A stretch of 64,000 nt of DNA from Thalassia testudinum (GCA_037157565.1 JAZHRO010000019.1:20151001-20215000); one strand, 5' to 3'; positions 21,326-33,977 are shown, numbered from the stretch's first letter. The notes: a model not told the origin generated them from the letters alone. Translations and numbers: made by a program.

Positions 21326-23049
21326 TGAAATTCCCTACTTGGAGGGGGTGAGATCAACGTGATGTAAAAATAAAGTAGAATTATAAATAGAACAATCTCA
21401 CAAAATAATAATCATACAATGAACACAATGATTTTTAGGTGGAAACCCAACCCGGGTGAAAACCACCACCTAACCTTCTCGAGTTAGGATTTTTCGATCA
21501 ACCAAGTTGATCAAATCCACTAAATGTATCACTTAAACGAGGGTGATTCAACCTCAATTATAACCACGCTACAAGTGCGAGGGTAGCGTTCCTCAACCCC
21601 TTCTCTTCACGAGAAGGATTTTGTCCCTCGATGGAGATGAGAATTCGCAACGCGAATACCCAACCAAATAACAAAGTAAAATACAATAATAATCCTATAG
21701 AGCCAACAAAGTAATTCTTAAACTAAGCTTCTATAGGAGTTAGGATGCTTCTCTTTGCTGGAAGTGTGTCGACGACGTGGATGCGTGAACTACGCAATGG
21801 CACAATGGTGCTCTCGTGAACTATGGCGGGAGAGCGGGTGCGCAAATGATCGATGCTCTCTAGATGTAGAACTTAAGCTTGGAGAGCTAGAGCTTAAACT
21901 ACTTCTCTTGGACAGAAAAGATGTGGAAAGTGGTTTGCTTGGTGTGTCTTGGTGTGTGTTTGAGTGGCAAAGGTTCTCCTCTATTTATAGAGGCCCTAGG
22001 AAGGCTTTGGAAGGCCTTGGAAGGCTTCCATAGCCGTTGGGTACAACCTCCAAGAGAATCAGGCCGAAATCAGGATTAATCATTACATTGGCAGGGTTAT
22101 CAGACGTCTGATCCTGGCATCGGACGTCTGGAAAACTCGTTTAAGACATCTGGGAACAAAGTAAGACGTTTGATTTTAGGTGGATTTCCTTCCTAACTTG
22201 AATCAGATCTAAACAGGATTCTAGTGAATTGTCATCAGACGACATACATGACGTCTGGAAAGATGTCTGGACATCTGGAAACCTACTTTTCTGCGGAAAT
22301 AGATTCCCAAGGGAGTGCAACGGCAATAAAATCTTTAAGAAGAGATTTTGGGTCAGCCGAGGCAAAACGGTCATGTATCAGAGGTCTAGGGTCCTCTACG
22401 GATGTCTGATACGAGGCTAGCGGTCATATCTTTCATTGTTTGCTAAGGCAACCAACGGTCCACTAATTAAACGTCTGGCAAAATCATCAGACGTCTGCTA
22501 AGACGTCTGGACTAAGGTCTAGACATCTGATTTCATCAGACAGAACTAAGTCCAGCCTAAACATTATCAGACGTCTGAGTCAATAGTCAGACGTCTTAAA
22601 AGTCATCATCAGACATCCGATTTTCAGATTAGACATCTGAAAAGGCTATTTAAACCCTATTTTGGTTTTCTAAGTTTTCTACAGAAAACCTAAGTATCCT
22701 AAGGTTGTGCAGGTGTTCGTAGGACTACCGTTAGGGTACTTTGAGGCTCTTTTACATGATATTCTAAGAAACAAAAAGAGCAAGGAAATAAAGACAAAAG
22801 TACATAGAAAGAGATGAACAGAATTCTATCCTATTCTTCTTGTCCTTCCATCTTCAAGCTATCGCTCTACGCGAAGCTCCTCTGTTCTCCATCAAGCTCC
22901 TCTAATTCGTCCTGGATGTAAGCTCGAACTCCGTCTAACTATGTCTCTATTTGCAATTGACTTGAAATCTAAGACTTCAAGTGCAAATGTTAAATGACAC
23001 GTGTTTTGTTATCATCAAAATAAACGATCGTGGTGCTCTAGCACCAACA
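21326..23049 (-). repeat. 5' LTR of the copia element (1724 bp)
   Basis: On the minus strand it starts TGTTGGTGCTAGAGCACC and ends GGGAATTTCA. A dense cluster of AGACGTCT-type palindromes at 22090-22640 lies upstream of its TATA box. The first 50 bases match the remnant 3' LTR at 19204-19255. Confidence 0.8.
21982..21989 (-). promoter_or_regulatory. TATA box of the copia LTR
   Basis: The minus strand reads TATAAATA, about 100-640 bp downstream of the palindrome cluster and well before the PBS. Confidence 0.65.
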
Positions 23050-23230
23050 GAAGCTCCATCTTCTCTTCTCCATCAAGCTCCTCCAATCCACCATGGATGC
23101 GAGCTTGAACTCCTTCACACTTGTATCCATTTGCATTTTCTTGAAATTCATAAACTTAAATGTAAATGTTAAATCACAAGTGTTTTATTATCATCGAAAT
23201 CAACAATCGTGGTGCCCTTACACCAACACA
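23050..23230 (-). repeat. Fragment of a second, older copia LTR
   Basis: The 180 bp repeat the first part of the neighbouring copia LTR (22850-23049): AAGCTCC...CATCAAGCTCCTC, a stretch ending GTTTTATTATCATCGAAAT, and a CACCAACA end. They are more diverged. This is either a nested insertion near the start of an older relative or a tandem duplication. The next 115 bp (23231-23345) show nothing recognisable. Confidence 0.65.
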
Positions 23231-23345
23231 TTTTGTTAGGCTCATTATTTGGTCACATCTTGTCATATTAAGTTTTGATAGGACAACCAAGGGTAGAGAA
23301 GGGGTCATGCCTCTTCGCCTTCTTTTCTCCCGTATATAAGGGGGT

Positions 23346-24688
23346 CAAGGTTTTAAATATCGATATCAATATCGTATCGACAAGTCAAAAAAGAGATATA
23401 TCAGGGATATATAGCTGATATCGGTGAATTTTGGGGAAATCGCTCAAAAGAGCGCAAAATATCCAAAAATGTCACAAATTTTATGTAACTTAACATTTTA
23501 ATAACTAGTACATCATGAAAAAATGCCTACAAGACGAAAATTATAAATTTTGAATGAAAACATAATAGAAATACGCTAGTCGCATGTCGACAAAGTCGTA
23601 CATTGAAAAGAAAGTATACAAAACATGATAATAATTGAAAAATGTTTATAATAACTTTCGTTGCATATTGTTGACAATTGAAACAATGCCTTAGTTGCAT
23701 TGATTTTCTTATCAGTTTCAACATACTCTCTATTCCAATACTCTTCTTTTTCTCATTGACCTGCATCAGATTTCGTGAATCACCCTATTATTCTTCTTAT
23801 TATGATATTAAGATATGAAATCACAAATACTATCACCAAAGATGCACTTGGTGATAGAAGATACGATTTAGATTACACAAGAGTATATAATAAACAAATA
23901 TAAATGGTCAAATAATTAGAGCCCTGATTTTTTTATCAGTTCCAACATGTTCTCCATTCTAATACTCTTCTCTTTCTCATTGATTTATCTCATATTTCGT
24001 GAACCATCCTATTACTCTTCTCATTATGAGCTCAACACGTGAAATCACATCTCCTACCAACAAGGATGCACTTGGTGAAACAAGACATTATTTAGATAAC
24101 ACAAGCATATATAATGGACAAATATAAATGCTCAAATAATTAGAGAGAAATTGTGCCTTTCATAGCATAATGCACAGCTTGCAAGATTAGTAGAGATCAA
24201 CAAAGCATCAATATGCAAGTACTTAGATAAACCATGCTAAAATAAGTGAGCCTGTCAACCTTAGGTTGTTGTGGGGGAAAGAAAGAAAAAACTATCATGG
24301 ATGACATCCTTTAATCAAAGGAAGATGACAAGATAGCCCTATCAATACCCCCATAGATTATCAAAGTGCTTAGTTTTATGCATCTTTTTATAGATGTTTG
24401 AAGATGTTAATGTATTTCTCACCGACGTTTTAGAATCTTCTTCCTATTTTTCAATAAGTAAAATCAAGTGCAATGACTGAATTGTCGACAGAGGATGTGC
24501 AGCTCTAAAGTTGATATATTTGATGGATTACAAGGAAGCAAGAACCCTAGCATGTACGGCTCTAAAGTTCAACAAAAGTCCATGATATCGGTAATATATC
24601 GACGATATCATGGAAAAAAGATATTAAGGCTGGTATCGATATGTGCTGACCCAGTGATATTGATATATTGCTGATATATCAATCCTTG
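23346..24688. mobile_element. Probable non-autonomous TIR DNA transposon (1.34 kb)
   Basis: The ends read CAAGGTTTTAAATATCGATA and, inverted, CAAGGATTGATATATCAGCA; both are followed by more ATATC-rich sequence. Flanks are AAGGGGGT on the left and GGGGGGTT on the right, which could be a degraded 8-bp target duplication (hAT-like). No transposase is visible. The interior contains a 220-bp tandem duplication. Confidence 0.5.
23713..24152. repeat. Tandem duplication inside the TIR element
   Basis: Two units of about 220 bp (starting near 23713 and 23937) share TATTCTAATACTCTTCT-like starts, TTTCGTGAA(T/C)CA, GATGCACTTGGTGA and ATATAAATG(G/C)TCAAATAATT endings, with many small differences. Confidence 0.8.
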
Positions 24689-25368
24689 GGGGGGTTTGTT
24701 GGGTTTGGGGTCTGTGCACTTACTCCTCCCTAATCCATCAGAGATTTGTCACGATTTCTATTGGTGGACCTCCACTTACTTTGATAACGCGATATAGGTG
24801 GCTTGATGCGGGGTAGTGATTACCATATTGGCAGAATGTCATCCATTAAACAAGAAAAGAGGACCCCTTCTTTGAGGTGATTAAGAGCGGTTGCTCCTTT
24901 CTTCTCGATGCATCCCTTATTCGCATCAGCAAGGTTTGCACGTGTTTTGTGACCCCATATTGTAAGCTCCCAGTTTTTCCCCTATAGTGGTTCGTGTTGC
25001 ACATAGTCAATTTAATCATTATTAAGTCCATTGCCCCATAACTTAATAAACATATTAGTTTCTGCATGAAATATATATTCAAATAAGTAGCAAGAAAATA
25101 TCATAAAACAACATAGGCAGCAAAATAGGAATAAGTAAAACAACCAAAATGCCATAGTGCACAATATGATACATCACATATCACAAGAGCCATAACATTC
25201 GCAGTCCACACATACATCAACAGATAATCATTACAACATAAAAGTGGGGCTTAGTCGAAATATACAAAACAAAATAAGGCTAATAAGTAACAAAAATTGT
25301 AAAAATACTAACTACGTCATGGTCACAAACATCGTTGGGCCTTCTATCACACATCAATGGGAGGGTAA
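24689..25368. other. Unassigned AT-rich DNA
   Basis: I see no gene or element boundary here. The part 25095-25320 is A/C-rich and vaguely resembles the R region of family-A LTRs read on the same strand, but I could not align it with confidence. Confidence 0.4.
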
Positions 25369-26950
25369 TGATATTTCCATATTTATTTATATAATTAATG
25401 CCTAACTAATGTTTGTTTAAGGGTAATTTGAGTTAGATTACATTTAGTTAAGTAAGATTAGGCATTTTAGGATATTTTGTAAATAATGCATATTTTTGGG
25501 CTTTTATGTAATTTTTCTTACAATTGTATCTGATACCTTGATGTATTTATGTTTATATGTGCAGATACAAAATTTTAGGTTGATTGCAGCAAGACTTAAG
25601 GGACCTTTGATTTGAGTTTGCTTGGAAGAGGGCTAAACCTAGTTCGGTAAACCTATTTCCTAACCCAATTAGCCCTCAGACTCAGCCTAATTAGGAGCTT
25701 AATTCCCCACACCTAATTGCCACCTAACCTAACCTAATTTCCATATATATATATATAATCTAGCCACCACACCTTAGTTTCTAACCTTATTGGCTGTTTA
25801 TTATTGACTAAACCAACCCTAATTTTCTACCCAACCTAGTCCTAAACCCTAACCCAACAAACCTTATTTGGCCATCCCTTTTATCACCCAATAAATACTA
25901 TTTTGGATGATCCAAATACACCATGATTTATCCACCACTAGATCTAAATCCTAGAGTCCTAAATTACCTACCTAAATCCCTATCTTAAAACCCAAAACCA
26001 AATCATATTCCTAAGCCTAAACTTAATCTCTAAATTCATAACATGACACAATTTTAGTATTTTGGCCATAACTTTGTCATTGTAAATCCAAATTGAGTGA
26101 TTCAAGTGCATTGGAAAGCTGGTTTCAAGGGCTACAACTTTGATTTTATGTGCAACTTTAAATTCGAAACAGAAAAAGGCCAAAAATTCAAGAGAACTAC
26201 AACCATCCATTATCCTTTCAAAGCCATTCTAGCCCTCTATCAATTCCAACAATTCCTAACATATTCTATCCACCTATTCCTTCATCCTACCTCGTTGATT
26301 CCTAGACTCCTAATCCTAGCCCTTTATTTTGGTGATCCAAGGCAACTTGGATCAACTAATCATAAGCCTTCTTAACATCTATATAAACACCCTAGCCACC
26401 CCTCCTTAGGATCATTCCTTGCTACTTCCGAAAAGATCCACCAACCAGAACTAGTCCTCCCCTCCCCTCGGTGATCTTTGTGGGTGCACCTTTGCATCCA
26501 CGTCTATGCTGTCGCTCCGGACTTCACCTTCGAAGCCTTTTACTCTGCTTTTCTCTTAGTCTAGTTCTACTTGTAATTACTTTGTTCTAATTGTAATTTC
26601 CTCTTTATAGAAGCATTCTACTAGTTCCACTTGTGCAAAACTCTTAATATATTTAATAAAGTACTAGTAGTTACTTTTCAACTTGTCTTCAAGTTGCAAG
26701 CTTCCTAGTTCTAGTATTTAATTAAGTTGCATGTTCTAGGTATCATTCTCCTTGATATTCAATCTACTTAGTTCTAGATCTAGTTCGGAAAAGCAATTTT
26801 TAATCTATTTGCCTCCCTACGAACAACTCGGACTCCCATATTTCTATTTAAAAAAAATCTTACGAGTTCGATTTGATTTACAAATTTCAAAAGCTTTTGT
26901 AAGCATTTACTATGATGAAAAGCGATTTCTCACAATCATATCTGCATTCA
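25369..26950 (+). repeat. OTA-type LTR 'D', probably solo (boundaries approximate)
   Basis: It has the layout of element C's LTR: an AT-rich start (TGATATTTCC), a TTATATGTGCAG stretch, a CCTAACC-rich zone, a CT-rich leader, then TGCCTCCCTACGAACAACTC near 26810, which parallels the C motif, and an end at ...GCATTCA. No PBS follows, so it is solo or truncated. No matching target duplication was found. Confidence 0.45.
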
Positions 26951-26969
26951 AAATAGGTATCATGCTAGT

Positions 26970-29330
26970 TGTAGCAACTCCATTGTCTAGGCCTTTATGC
27001 CTAGGAGTGCCTGGCAAGAATGGATCCTCACCAGCACCGAGTAACCCAAATATGACCTACTCGTAGCTGTAGTAGGACCCTGCGGCCTTGGATCCTTAAA
27101 ATACACCACAAAGTGGGAATGAATCAATCAGCTCAGTAGGAAAAAAACTACATGTATCATAAGAAATGACGGGTAGTGTACGAGGTACTGTATTAACTAA
27201 ACCAACCACCCTATCTCGCTACTTATTCCATACATTACATTGCAGTTATTATTATTCTCTCACTCACTTCAATGGTTCAGATTCTCGAAATCATTCCTTT
27301 ATATTAAAGGAGACATCGACATATCCTTCCCTTGAACCACCACCTAATAGTCCCTCCTTGATCAAGGGAGAGACTATCAGGGCTAGTGATCCTCAAGTAG
27401 GCTCATCCATCCTCGCGTCATGAGAATGTCTTCTAACCTTAGTCAATGGAGTCAGGCCTCTAGGTAGCTACCCGGGCTAAATGCCTCGTGGACAAGAAGA
27501 GCAAGATCTATTCAGGTCCTACAAAGTCTGGTCATCGATCATACCAGATCATGGTACAAGGATGGTTAGACATTGTTAGGTCACATCGACGCTCCCGCTA
27601 GGAGCTCACACTCCAAATGTGCCCTTTTAATCTGGCATTGGGCAAGGTCTCCACCATCCCTCATTGTACCCTAGCGTCATCCGCACTTGTGGGGGCCTAT
27701 CGAGCATCTCACTGCGAGTACCTCTTGTTGAGTTGGATTCAGGTATGCTCGAGTATCTCATTTCAATGACGGCTCCTAGCTTATCACCGCAATCGGGAAC
27801 TATCCGTGTGCCAAGGTTCCTCATTGGCAGCTGTTAGCTACCCCAACTGCTTGGGCCTTCAACTCATATTCATGAGCTCACAACTCAAGAGGTTAAGGTG
27901 TTTAGCCTTACGGGCCCACCTATCCCAACCTAATCATCTCATTCGTTTTCATTTTTCATTTCATTTAGGGTTCCATTTAGGAACCCTAGATTTGAATCCC
28001 AGACTCTAAATAGAGTTTGATTCATCCTTTCTTTGATATTTGACTTAGACTTAGCCAATTAGATTAGGTTCTTGATCCACATGTGGAGATTCTGATCAGA
28101 ACAAGATCACATAGGTCTTAATAGATGTCTAGCATCAATGTTAGACGTCCTAAATGTCAAAATAAAACTTCTAACCAATGATCAAATGTCTCCTAGTGAA
28201 GCAGTAGTAGGACCCTCTTCCTGATTACAGAATCAAACGTCCAACCATGTTGCCAGACATCCAAAGTCCATCTGGACATCTGTACCAGTGGATCCGACAA
28301 CCATTGATCAATGCCTCATCCCTGGAGTTGGGATAAGCTATAGGGGAGGTCTAGACTGCAAAGCAAACGTGCAAATGGGTTGATGAAACATCTGACCTAA
28401 ATGTCAGACATCCATTACTCAGGGTGTTCTCGCTTAGAGTCGATAATTGGTTACAAGGGACATCCAACATGCTAGTTAGACGTCCACATTAGGGTGATCA
28501 GACATTAGATCACTAAGTCCAACGTCCAATCAGTAGTTAAGAAGCCTATTTGAGTTCTAAAACAAATTTTCTACCATACTAACTTGCTTATACTCATTCC
28601 TAACTCATATAACCCATCATTTAGGACCCCAATCTAAATTGTAAACACATAAGACCACCCAAATCCCACATATTTCATCACCACGCCCAAATCCCCAAAT
28701 GCTATTTCCATAAACATGCTCACATCATTTACACCCTTGATTTGAGTTGTATATGCAAATATTCTCGCATGAAACCACATTTAGGGTAAACTCATACTTC
28801 CATTTCATGATCTAACTAAGCAAATCAAGAGAAGCACTCAAGGGGGCAAGATTTCCTACCTTACTATTGATGAAGCCTCTCCTCCCTTTCCCTCTTGCTG
28901 CAATCACACCAGCAGCAACAATAGCAACATCAATAGTTGATGCTCCTCTTCTTCTCCTTGCTGCCAGTTAGTAGGTGGAGAGAGTGAGGGTGAGAGAAAG
29001 GAGAGGAAACAATGGTGGCGATGAAATCGAATGAGAGGTTGAGTGGTAAATGCAACTCAAATGAAAGAAGATATGCCTTTCATTAACATTAAACAATTGG
29101 TGAAATATCAATCCCACCCAACAATCATCAACAAGTTATTGATAAGGTTACGAATCCAAGTCATTTACATTTAACCCCTCATCCATTAATGTTTCGATAT
29201 ACCATCCCAATTTTAAAGGGTACAACACTCAATTACTCCTTGATCCCAATAGTTGGCTTCAACTAAGGGTTTGATTAATCACAAATTAATCATTAAGGTT
29301 TCAAACCCTCACACATCATACCTTAAGTCT
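26970..29330 (-). repeat. Old LTR of gypsy relic E (boundaries approximate)
   Basis: The left end TGTAGCAACTCC parallels the end of minus-oriented family-A LTRs (TGTAACGACCC). Inside, at 28110-28560, there is a series of decayed AGACGTC(T/C)-like words (AGACGTCC, AGACATCC, AACGTCC). An AG-rich stretch lies near 28975-29010. It directly precedes, in transcript order follows, the relic integrase end. Confidence 0.5.
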
Positions 29331-29404
29331 AGAAGAGGTGGGCGTGCTTGTCCCACATCTTAGCTTTAGGCTCCTATGGTGGACTCCTTGAACCTTTGGT
29401 TGTG

Positions 29405-30975
29405 CTACAATAACTTCACTAGAGGTACATCCTTGTTGTGGAGTCGCTTTGTTGCTCGATTAAGGATCTGTACAAGCTTCTCTTCATAGCTACGGTTAGG
29501 TTCAATCTGTAGGTCATGGTAGTGCACCACATGACTCTCATCGGCTATGTACTTCCTCAGTGTAGACACGTGAAACATGTGCATCACTAACAAATATAGA
29601 GGTAGAGCCAACAGATATGCTACCAAGGCGATCTACTTGATGACCTTCAATGGACTCACATGCTGAGGTCTCAGCTTCCCTTTGATCCCAAAACAATAGA
29701 TCCCTCTCATTGGTGATATATGGAGAAACACTTTGTCTCTGACCTAGAACTTTAGATCCTACCACTGATGATCACTGTAACCCTTCTACCTCGATTAGGA
29801 GGCCAAAAGCTTTCTTCTAATGAAAGCAACCTGCTCTATCATCTGTTGCACCAACTTAAGGCCTTGAACAAATTTCTCCCCTATTTCTACCCAGTTGATC
29901 GACGAAAAACACTTTCGCCCATACAATGCCTCAAAAGGTGTCATGCCTATACAAGCAAGATAGCTATTATTATAGGCAAACTCAACCAATAGCAAGTGGT
30001 CCTCCCACGATCCTTGACACTCGAGTGTACAGGATCTCAATAAGTTCTCTAATGTCTGGATAGTCCTCTCTGACTTTCCATCAATCTGGGGATGATATGC
30101 CGAGCTGAACTTTAGCTTGGTGCCCAAGACTTCTTGTAAGTTGATCTAAAAATGTGACACGAACCTCAGATCTTAATCTGATACGATATCCTTGGGAACC
30201 CTGTGAACTCGAACAATCTCTCTGACATACCACCCAACCAACTGACTTCGCTTGTGAGTGGTCTTGATTGCCAAGAAGTGAGCTGACTTAGACAATTAGT
30301 CAACAATAACCCAAATAGCATCGTTCCCATTCACAATCCTTGGTAATCCCACCACAAAATCCATAGTAATGTTCTTGCATTTCCACTCTAGCACTAGGAG
30401 ACGTTGCAACAAACCTGCTGGACTCTAGTACTCAGCCTTGACTTGTTGGCAAGTCATACACTGGCTAACATAGAGTGCCACTTTCCGCTTCATGCGTTTC
30501 CACTAGAAGTCTTTCCTGATGTTCTTCCCTAGATGTATGGTCAACCTGGAGTTGTGCAGTTGGAAGAACAACTACCTTTTCAAAGTCTTATTCCAAGGCA
30601 CACACAATCCCCCCTAAAAGAAGAGCACTCCATCCAACAAAGAGAAATCCTGTGACTATCCCACATGACTCTACCTCGAATCCAAACCAACTTCGGATTG
30701 GTAAATTGTGCTTCTTTTATTTCTATGATCAATTTTGGCTGTAGTTTATGTGACATCATGAGGGTGCCCAAGAAGCTCTTACAAACGATTGGTTTCCATT
30801 CATTGATCTCAGCAAGCCAATCCCACTCCTAAACCTGGAGTTGAGCCACAACACTACTGGGTTTTGGCTCAAAGCTTCAGCTACCACATTTCCATTGCCT
30901 AGATGGTTTTTAATTTTACAATCGTAATCCTTAAATAAATCCATCCAATAATGCTCTCTCATATTAAGCTTCTTT
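29405..30975 (-). pseudogene. RNase H end and integrase of gypsy relic E (Tekay/Del-like)
   Basis: Read on the minus strand, several frames carry: the RNase H end (LFKDYDCKIKNHLGNGNVVA, 30930-30870), the zinc-finger end (CMTCQQVKAEY near 30440), the integrase core end ([20 protein letters not shown] and [20 protein letters not shown], 30110-29930), and the C-terminal block (MFHVSTLRKYIADESHV, 29580-29530; DVPLVKLL at 29410). Integrase would insert the cDNA into the host genome. Multiple stops and frameshifts show it is older than the other gypsy copies. Protease, RT and the 5' LTR are missing. The clade is inferred from the C-terminal motif style. Confidence 0.8.
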
Positions 30976-31311
30976 TGGTAAAAGATGTATGAAAATACCT
31001 ACAGTAGTTACCCTCTGAGATTATAACTTACTTCCTGATTCTTTTGTATTAGGCTTTATCACCCATCTACGTGACAGTGGAAGGCTTATTGAGAAAAGAA
31101 ATATTGGTGTTTCCCCTTCGAAATAGGTACATTCTTTGCATTTTTAAAATAGTTTTGTTTAGCCATAATTTACTTTACATTGCATGATTTAGTTTTTTAG
31201 AAAATATTAATGATAGTTTTATGTTTTACTAAAAGCAATTGAGGAATCAATCTTGGAGGTTTTCATGAAATACCACTTAGTCTCCAAATAGGGGATTATT
31301 AAGAGGTTGGG
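30976..31311. other. Flank of the gypsy insertion
   Basis: AT-rich DNA without an ORF. It ends in the target duplication TTGGG (31307-31311). Together with 45894 onward it forms the pre-insertion site. Confidence 0.6.
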
Positions 31312-33974
31312 TGTAAAGACCCATTTTGTTCTGAGCCTTTTAAGACGTCTGGACTGTCAGTCAGACATTTGGACCCCTTCCCAGACGTCTGGAAATTGAA
31401 AATTTTGTATGCATACTCGCGTCTGCGCATTGGCTGCTCGCAGATAGACTCCTTCTTTCTTTCTCTCTCCCTTCTCTCCCCAACTAGAACCCTAGCGCAC
31501 TCCCTATATAACCCCTCTCCCCCTTTCCTCTTCCCTACTCCACCACAGCCACCTTCCTTCCTCTCCACTATAGAGAGAGGGGTGAGCGTGAGAGCGAGTG
31601 ACGAGGAGGAGAGGCGATGTGAAGAGAGGAGAAAGAGCTTGAGCTCGCGAGCTCGTGGGAGCTCGCCGGAGGACGCACCGCCGAAGCGGCGCGTACGGGA
31701 GGAGGAGCATGTCGGGGGAGACGTCCCCAACACTTTGCTGTAGCCGAAGCTGTAGACGAGGAGGAGAGGCCACGGCTGTGCGCGGCGAGAGGAGCAGGAG
31801 GTCTATTTGGTTCTGGGATTTTCCCAGAATCAGACGTCTGGCGTGCCATCCAGACGACGAGTTAGACGTCTGGTGACAACACTGGATGTCTGAAAGCCGT
31901 ATTTCATGAAGGTACGTTCCTCTTGCGATTACGGCCATGCAGGCCGCACCACAAAGCCAATCTATATGGCTAAAAGTGGGTGATTCGCCTGTCACGTGTA
32001 GGGATAGCTTCGGGAAGGCACGGGGCACACCCTCCCACGCGTTTTGGGCGTCTGGACAGCTTACCAGACGATTGGAAGCACTCCCAGACGGATGGAGGAG
32101 AGGTTGGATGTCTGGAGCTGGGTCCAGATGGTCAAGTAGGGGTTCTGGACATCTGAAGTCGACGCAGGAACCTGAGGTGAGACTCTGGTTACTTTTAAGA
32201 CGTCTAGACCTTGTGCCAGACATCTGATTTAGGTTTGCAGTTCTATTTTTGACCCGTTTAGGGTCCGTCTGAGGTCTGTTTTACGCAAACAAGATATCAG
32301 TGGATTCCTTGCGAGTTCTCTACTTGTTAGAAGGCCTTTTATACTATTTTGAACATTCCGTTGTGTTATATTCCTTGGTATAGGATTTCGATCTGTTGTG
32401 TGTTCGAGGCCTACAGAGCACGTAAACCTACTATTCGAGCCCTCAGTACTCCTGGATTGTCTGGTAGAGTGGTTTCCCCCTATTTTAATTATAAAACCTG
32501 AATGCATATGTGAAATTGGATAACTAGAAACCTAGGACGTGGCATGAATCCTAGGACAAGAAGTGCTTGCACTGTTTGTATGCATGTTTAAGATTGCAGT
32601 CATAAATGAATGAATAGAAATGTAAATAACTGCCTATTAATAAATACGAGCTGCCTGTGAAATATGAAATGCCTGTGCTAGTTAGCATTACCTGTGATAT
32701 AACTTGTTGCATATGTTAATTGTGGAAATATGAGCTACATGTGTATAATATGAGAATGGAAATGTGAATGATGAAACCTGGTATGGAACAACATGGTGAA
32801 TACGAGCATGAACCCTACGGGGAATTAGGAGTAGGGCTCCTGTGGATGAATGGAAAGGTCTGGAAATGTGAGTGGGAAGTGTGCTGGCCCCTGAGTACTT
32901 GGTAGCAAGGGGGGAGCGACTGTCCCCTTTTAGTGTAGAGTGGAGCTAGCTGCCCTTGGGTTGAGACCCAGGGTTAGGAATGGCCACTCTACACCGACTC
33001 CTATTGGCCCTCGCATACACAGTACTGGGGAGAGCTATTAGTGTACGGAGGGAGCTAGCCACCCCACGGGGCCCGGGGTTAAGCTAGACAACCTACACCG
33101 ACTTTTTCTTTGGCCCTCTGTGCAAACCGGGGTAGTAAGACGAGGGTGCACGGACTGTGGAGGGGTGAGACCCCTGTTTGGTTCTGAGGGGTTCGACCCC
33201 TATTGCTGAGAGAGCTAGGCCCTATACTGTTTAGTGCTGTACTTTGGGTGTACCCGCTAGTGGAAATGACTGACCGCGTGCCTATGCGGGGTAGCTACCT
33301 ATGCGTTTATTGCGCATGCCGTAGTCACCGCTACATCTAGACAGTGACCCCGGGGTGGTTGACTGGGTGTAGGATTACCACAGGGGACTCTCCCAGCCAG
33401 GAGAGCACCACGTGTGCCTTCTACTATTCGGAAAAGACTGCAATCAAGATCGTTCCCACGAGGAACATGCGAGATCTGAAAAGTAAACCAATGGGTGAAA
33501 AGGAATGACTTGTAAAATAAAATAATTGGAAAAGATAAATTACATGTAAGCTTCTACTGCTTTAGTTAGTTTGGTTACCACTCTACTCAGCGTTCACTGA
33601 CTCCATTTTTCCCGTACCCCTTTATAGGTCCAGGAGTTGAGCAGCCCGAGTCGCCGGTTGCAGAGTGTTGGGCCCAGTCGAGCCCAGTAGTAGTTTCCTG
33701 TTGTTGTACTTCCTTTTTGTTAGTGAGTTCATACTGTTGTTACCGTTTTTGTTTCTGTACTTTGTTTCCGCTTTACTATTGTGGTGGTGATATGTACTGT
33801 TAGCAGCTTTTACTTCCTTTACTGCTGTACTCTTTTACTGTTAGTTACTTAGCATAGTGAATGTGGTTTACTTTCCTACTTTTTGGTTATTTCTAGTTGG
33901 ACGACTGGGTCTTGGGATTAGTCGAGTCGAGCCAGTCTTGTGTCCTACAAGGATTCGGGAATCGGGTCGTAACA
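31312..33974 (+). repeat. 5' LTR of element A2 (2663 bp)
   Basis: TGTAAAGACC...GGGTCGTAACA. TATATAA lies at about 31505-31511 in a CT-rich context. AGACGTCT palindromes occur both before the TATA (31344-31394) and after it (31830-32230). The ATTCTGGG-type palindrome is at 31812-31832. The GC-rich block spans 32880-33440. Confidence 0.95.
31505..31511 (+). promoter_or_regulatory. TATA box of family-A LTR
   Basis: TATATAA in CTCCCTATATAACCCCTCTC; repeated in the 3' LTR near 39151-39157. Confidence 0.65.
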
Positions 33975-33977
33975 AGA

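Larger units (their letters stand above)
19204..23049 (-). mobile_element. Sirevirus-like Ty1/copia element with gag only
   Basis: On the minus strand: 5' LTR 23049-21326, PBS TGGTATCAGAGCA, gag with one CCHC knuckle, a short spacer, an array of polypurine tracts, then the first ~52 bp of the 3' LTR (19255-19204, TGTTGGTGCTAGAGCACC...), cut short by the family-A LTR A3. The interior is only 2.07 kb and has no protease, integrase, RT or RNase H. Multiplied polypurine tracts and LTR palindromes are known traits of Sireviruses. It is probably non-autonomous or deleted, and would depend on full elements for movement. Confidence 0.75.

Noticed and set aside
25700..25860. CCTAACC-rich stretch as interstitial telomere repeat
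   Set aside because: The words are irregular and not the plant TTTAGGG unit in tandem; it is part of an OTA-type LTR.
29405..30962. A host gene on the minus strand
   Set aside because: All readable motifs are gypsy RNase H and integrase, with multiple stops and shifts.
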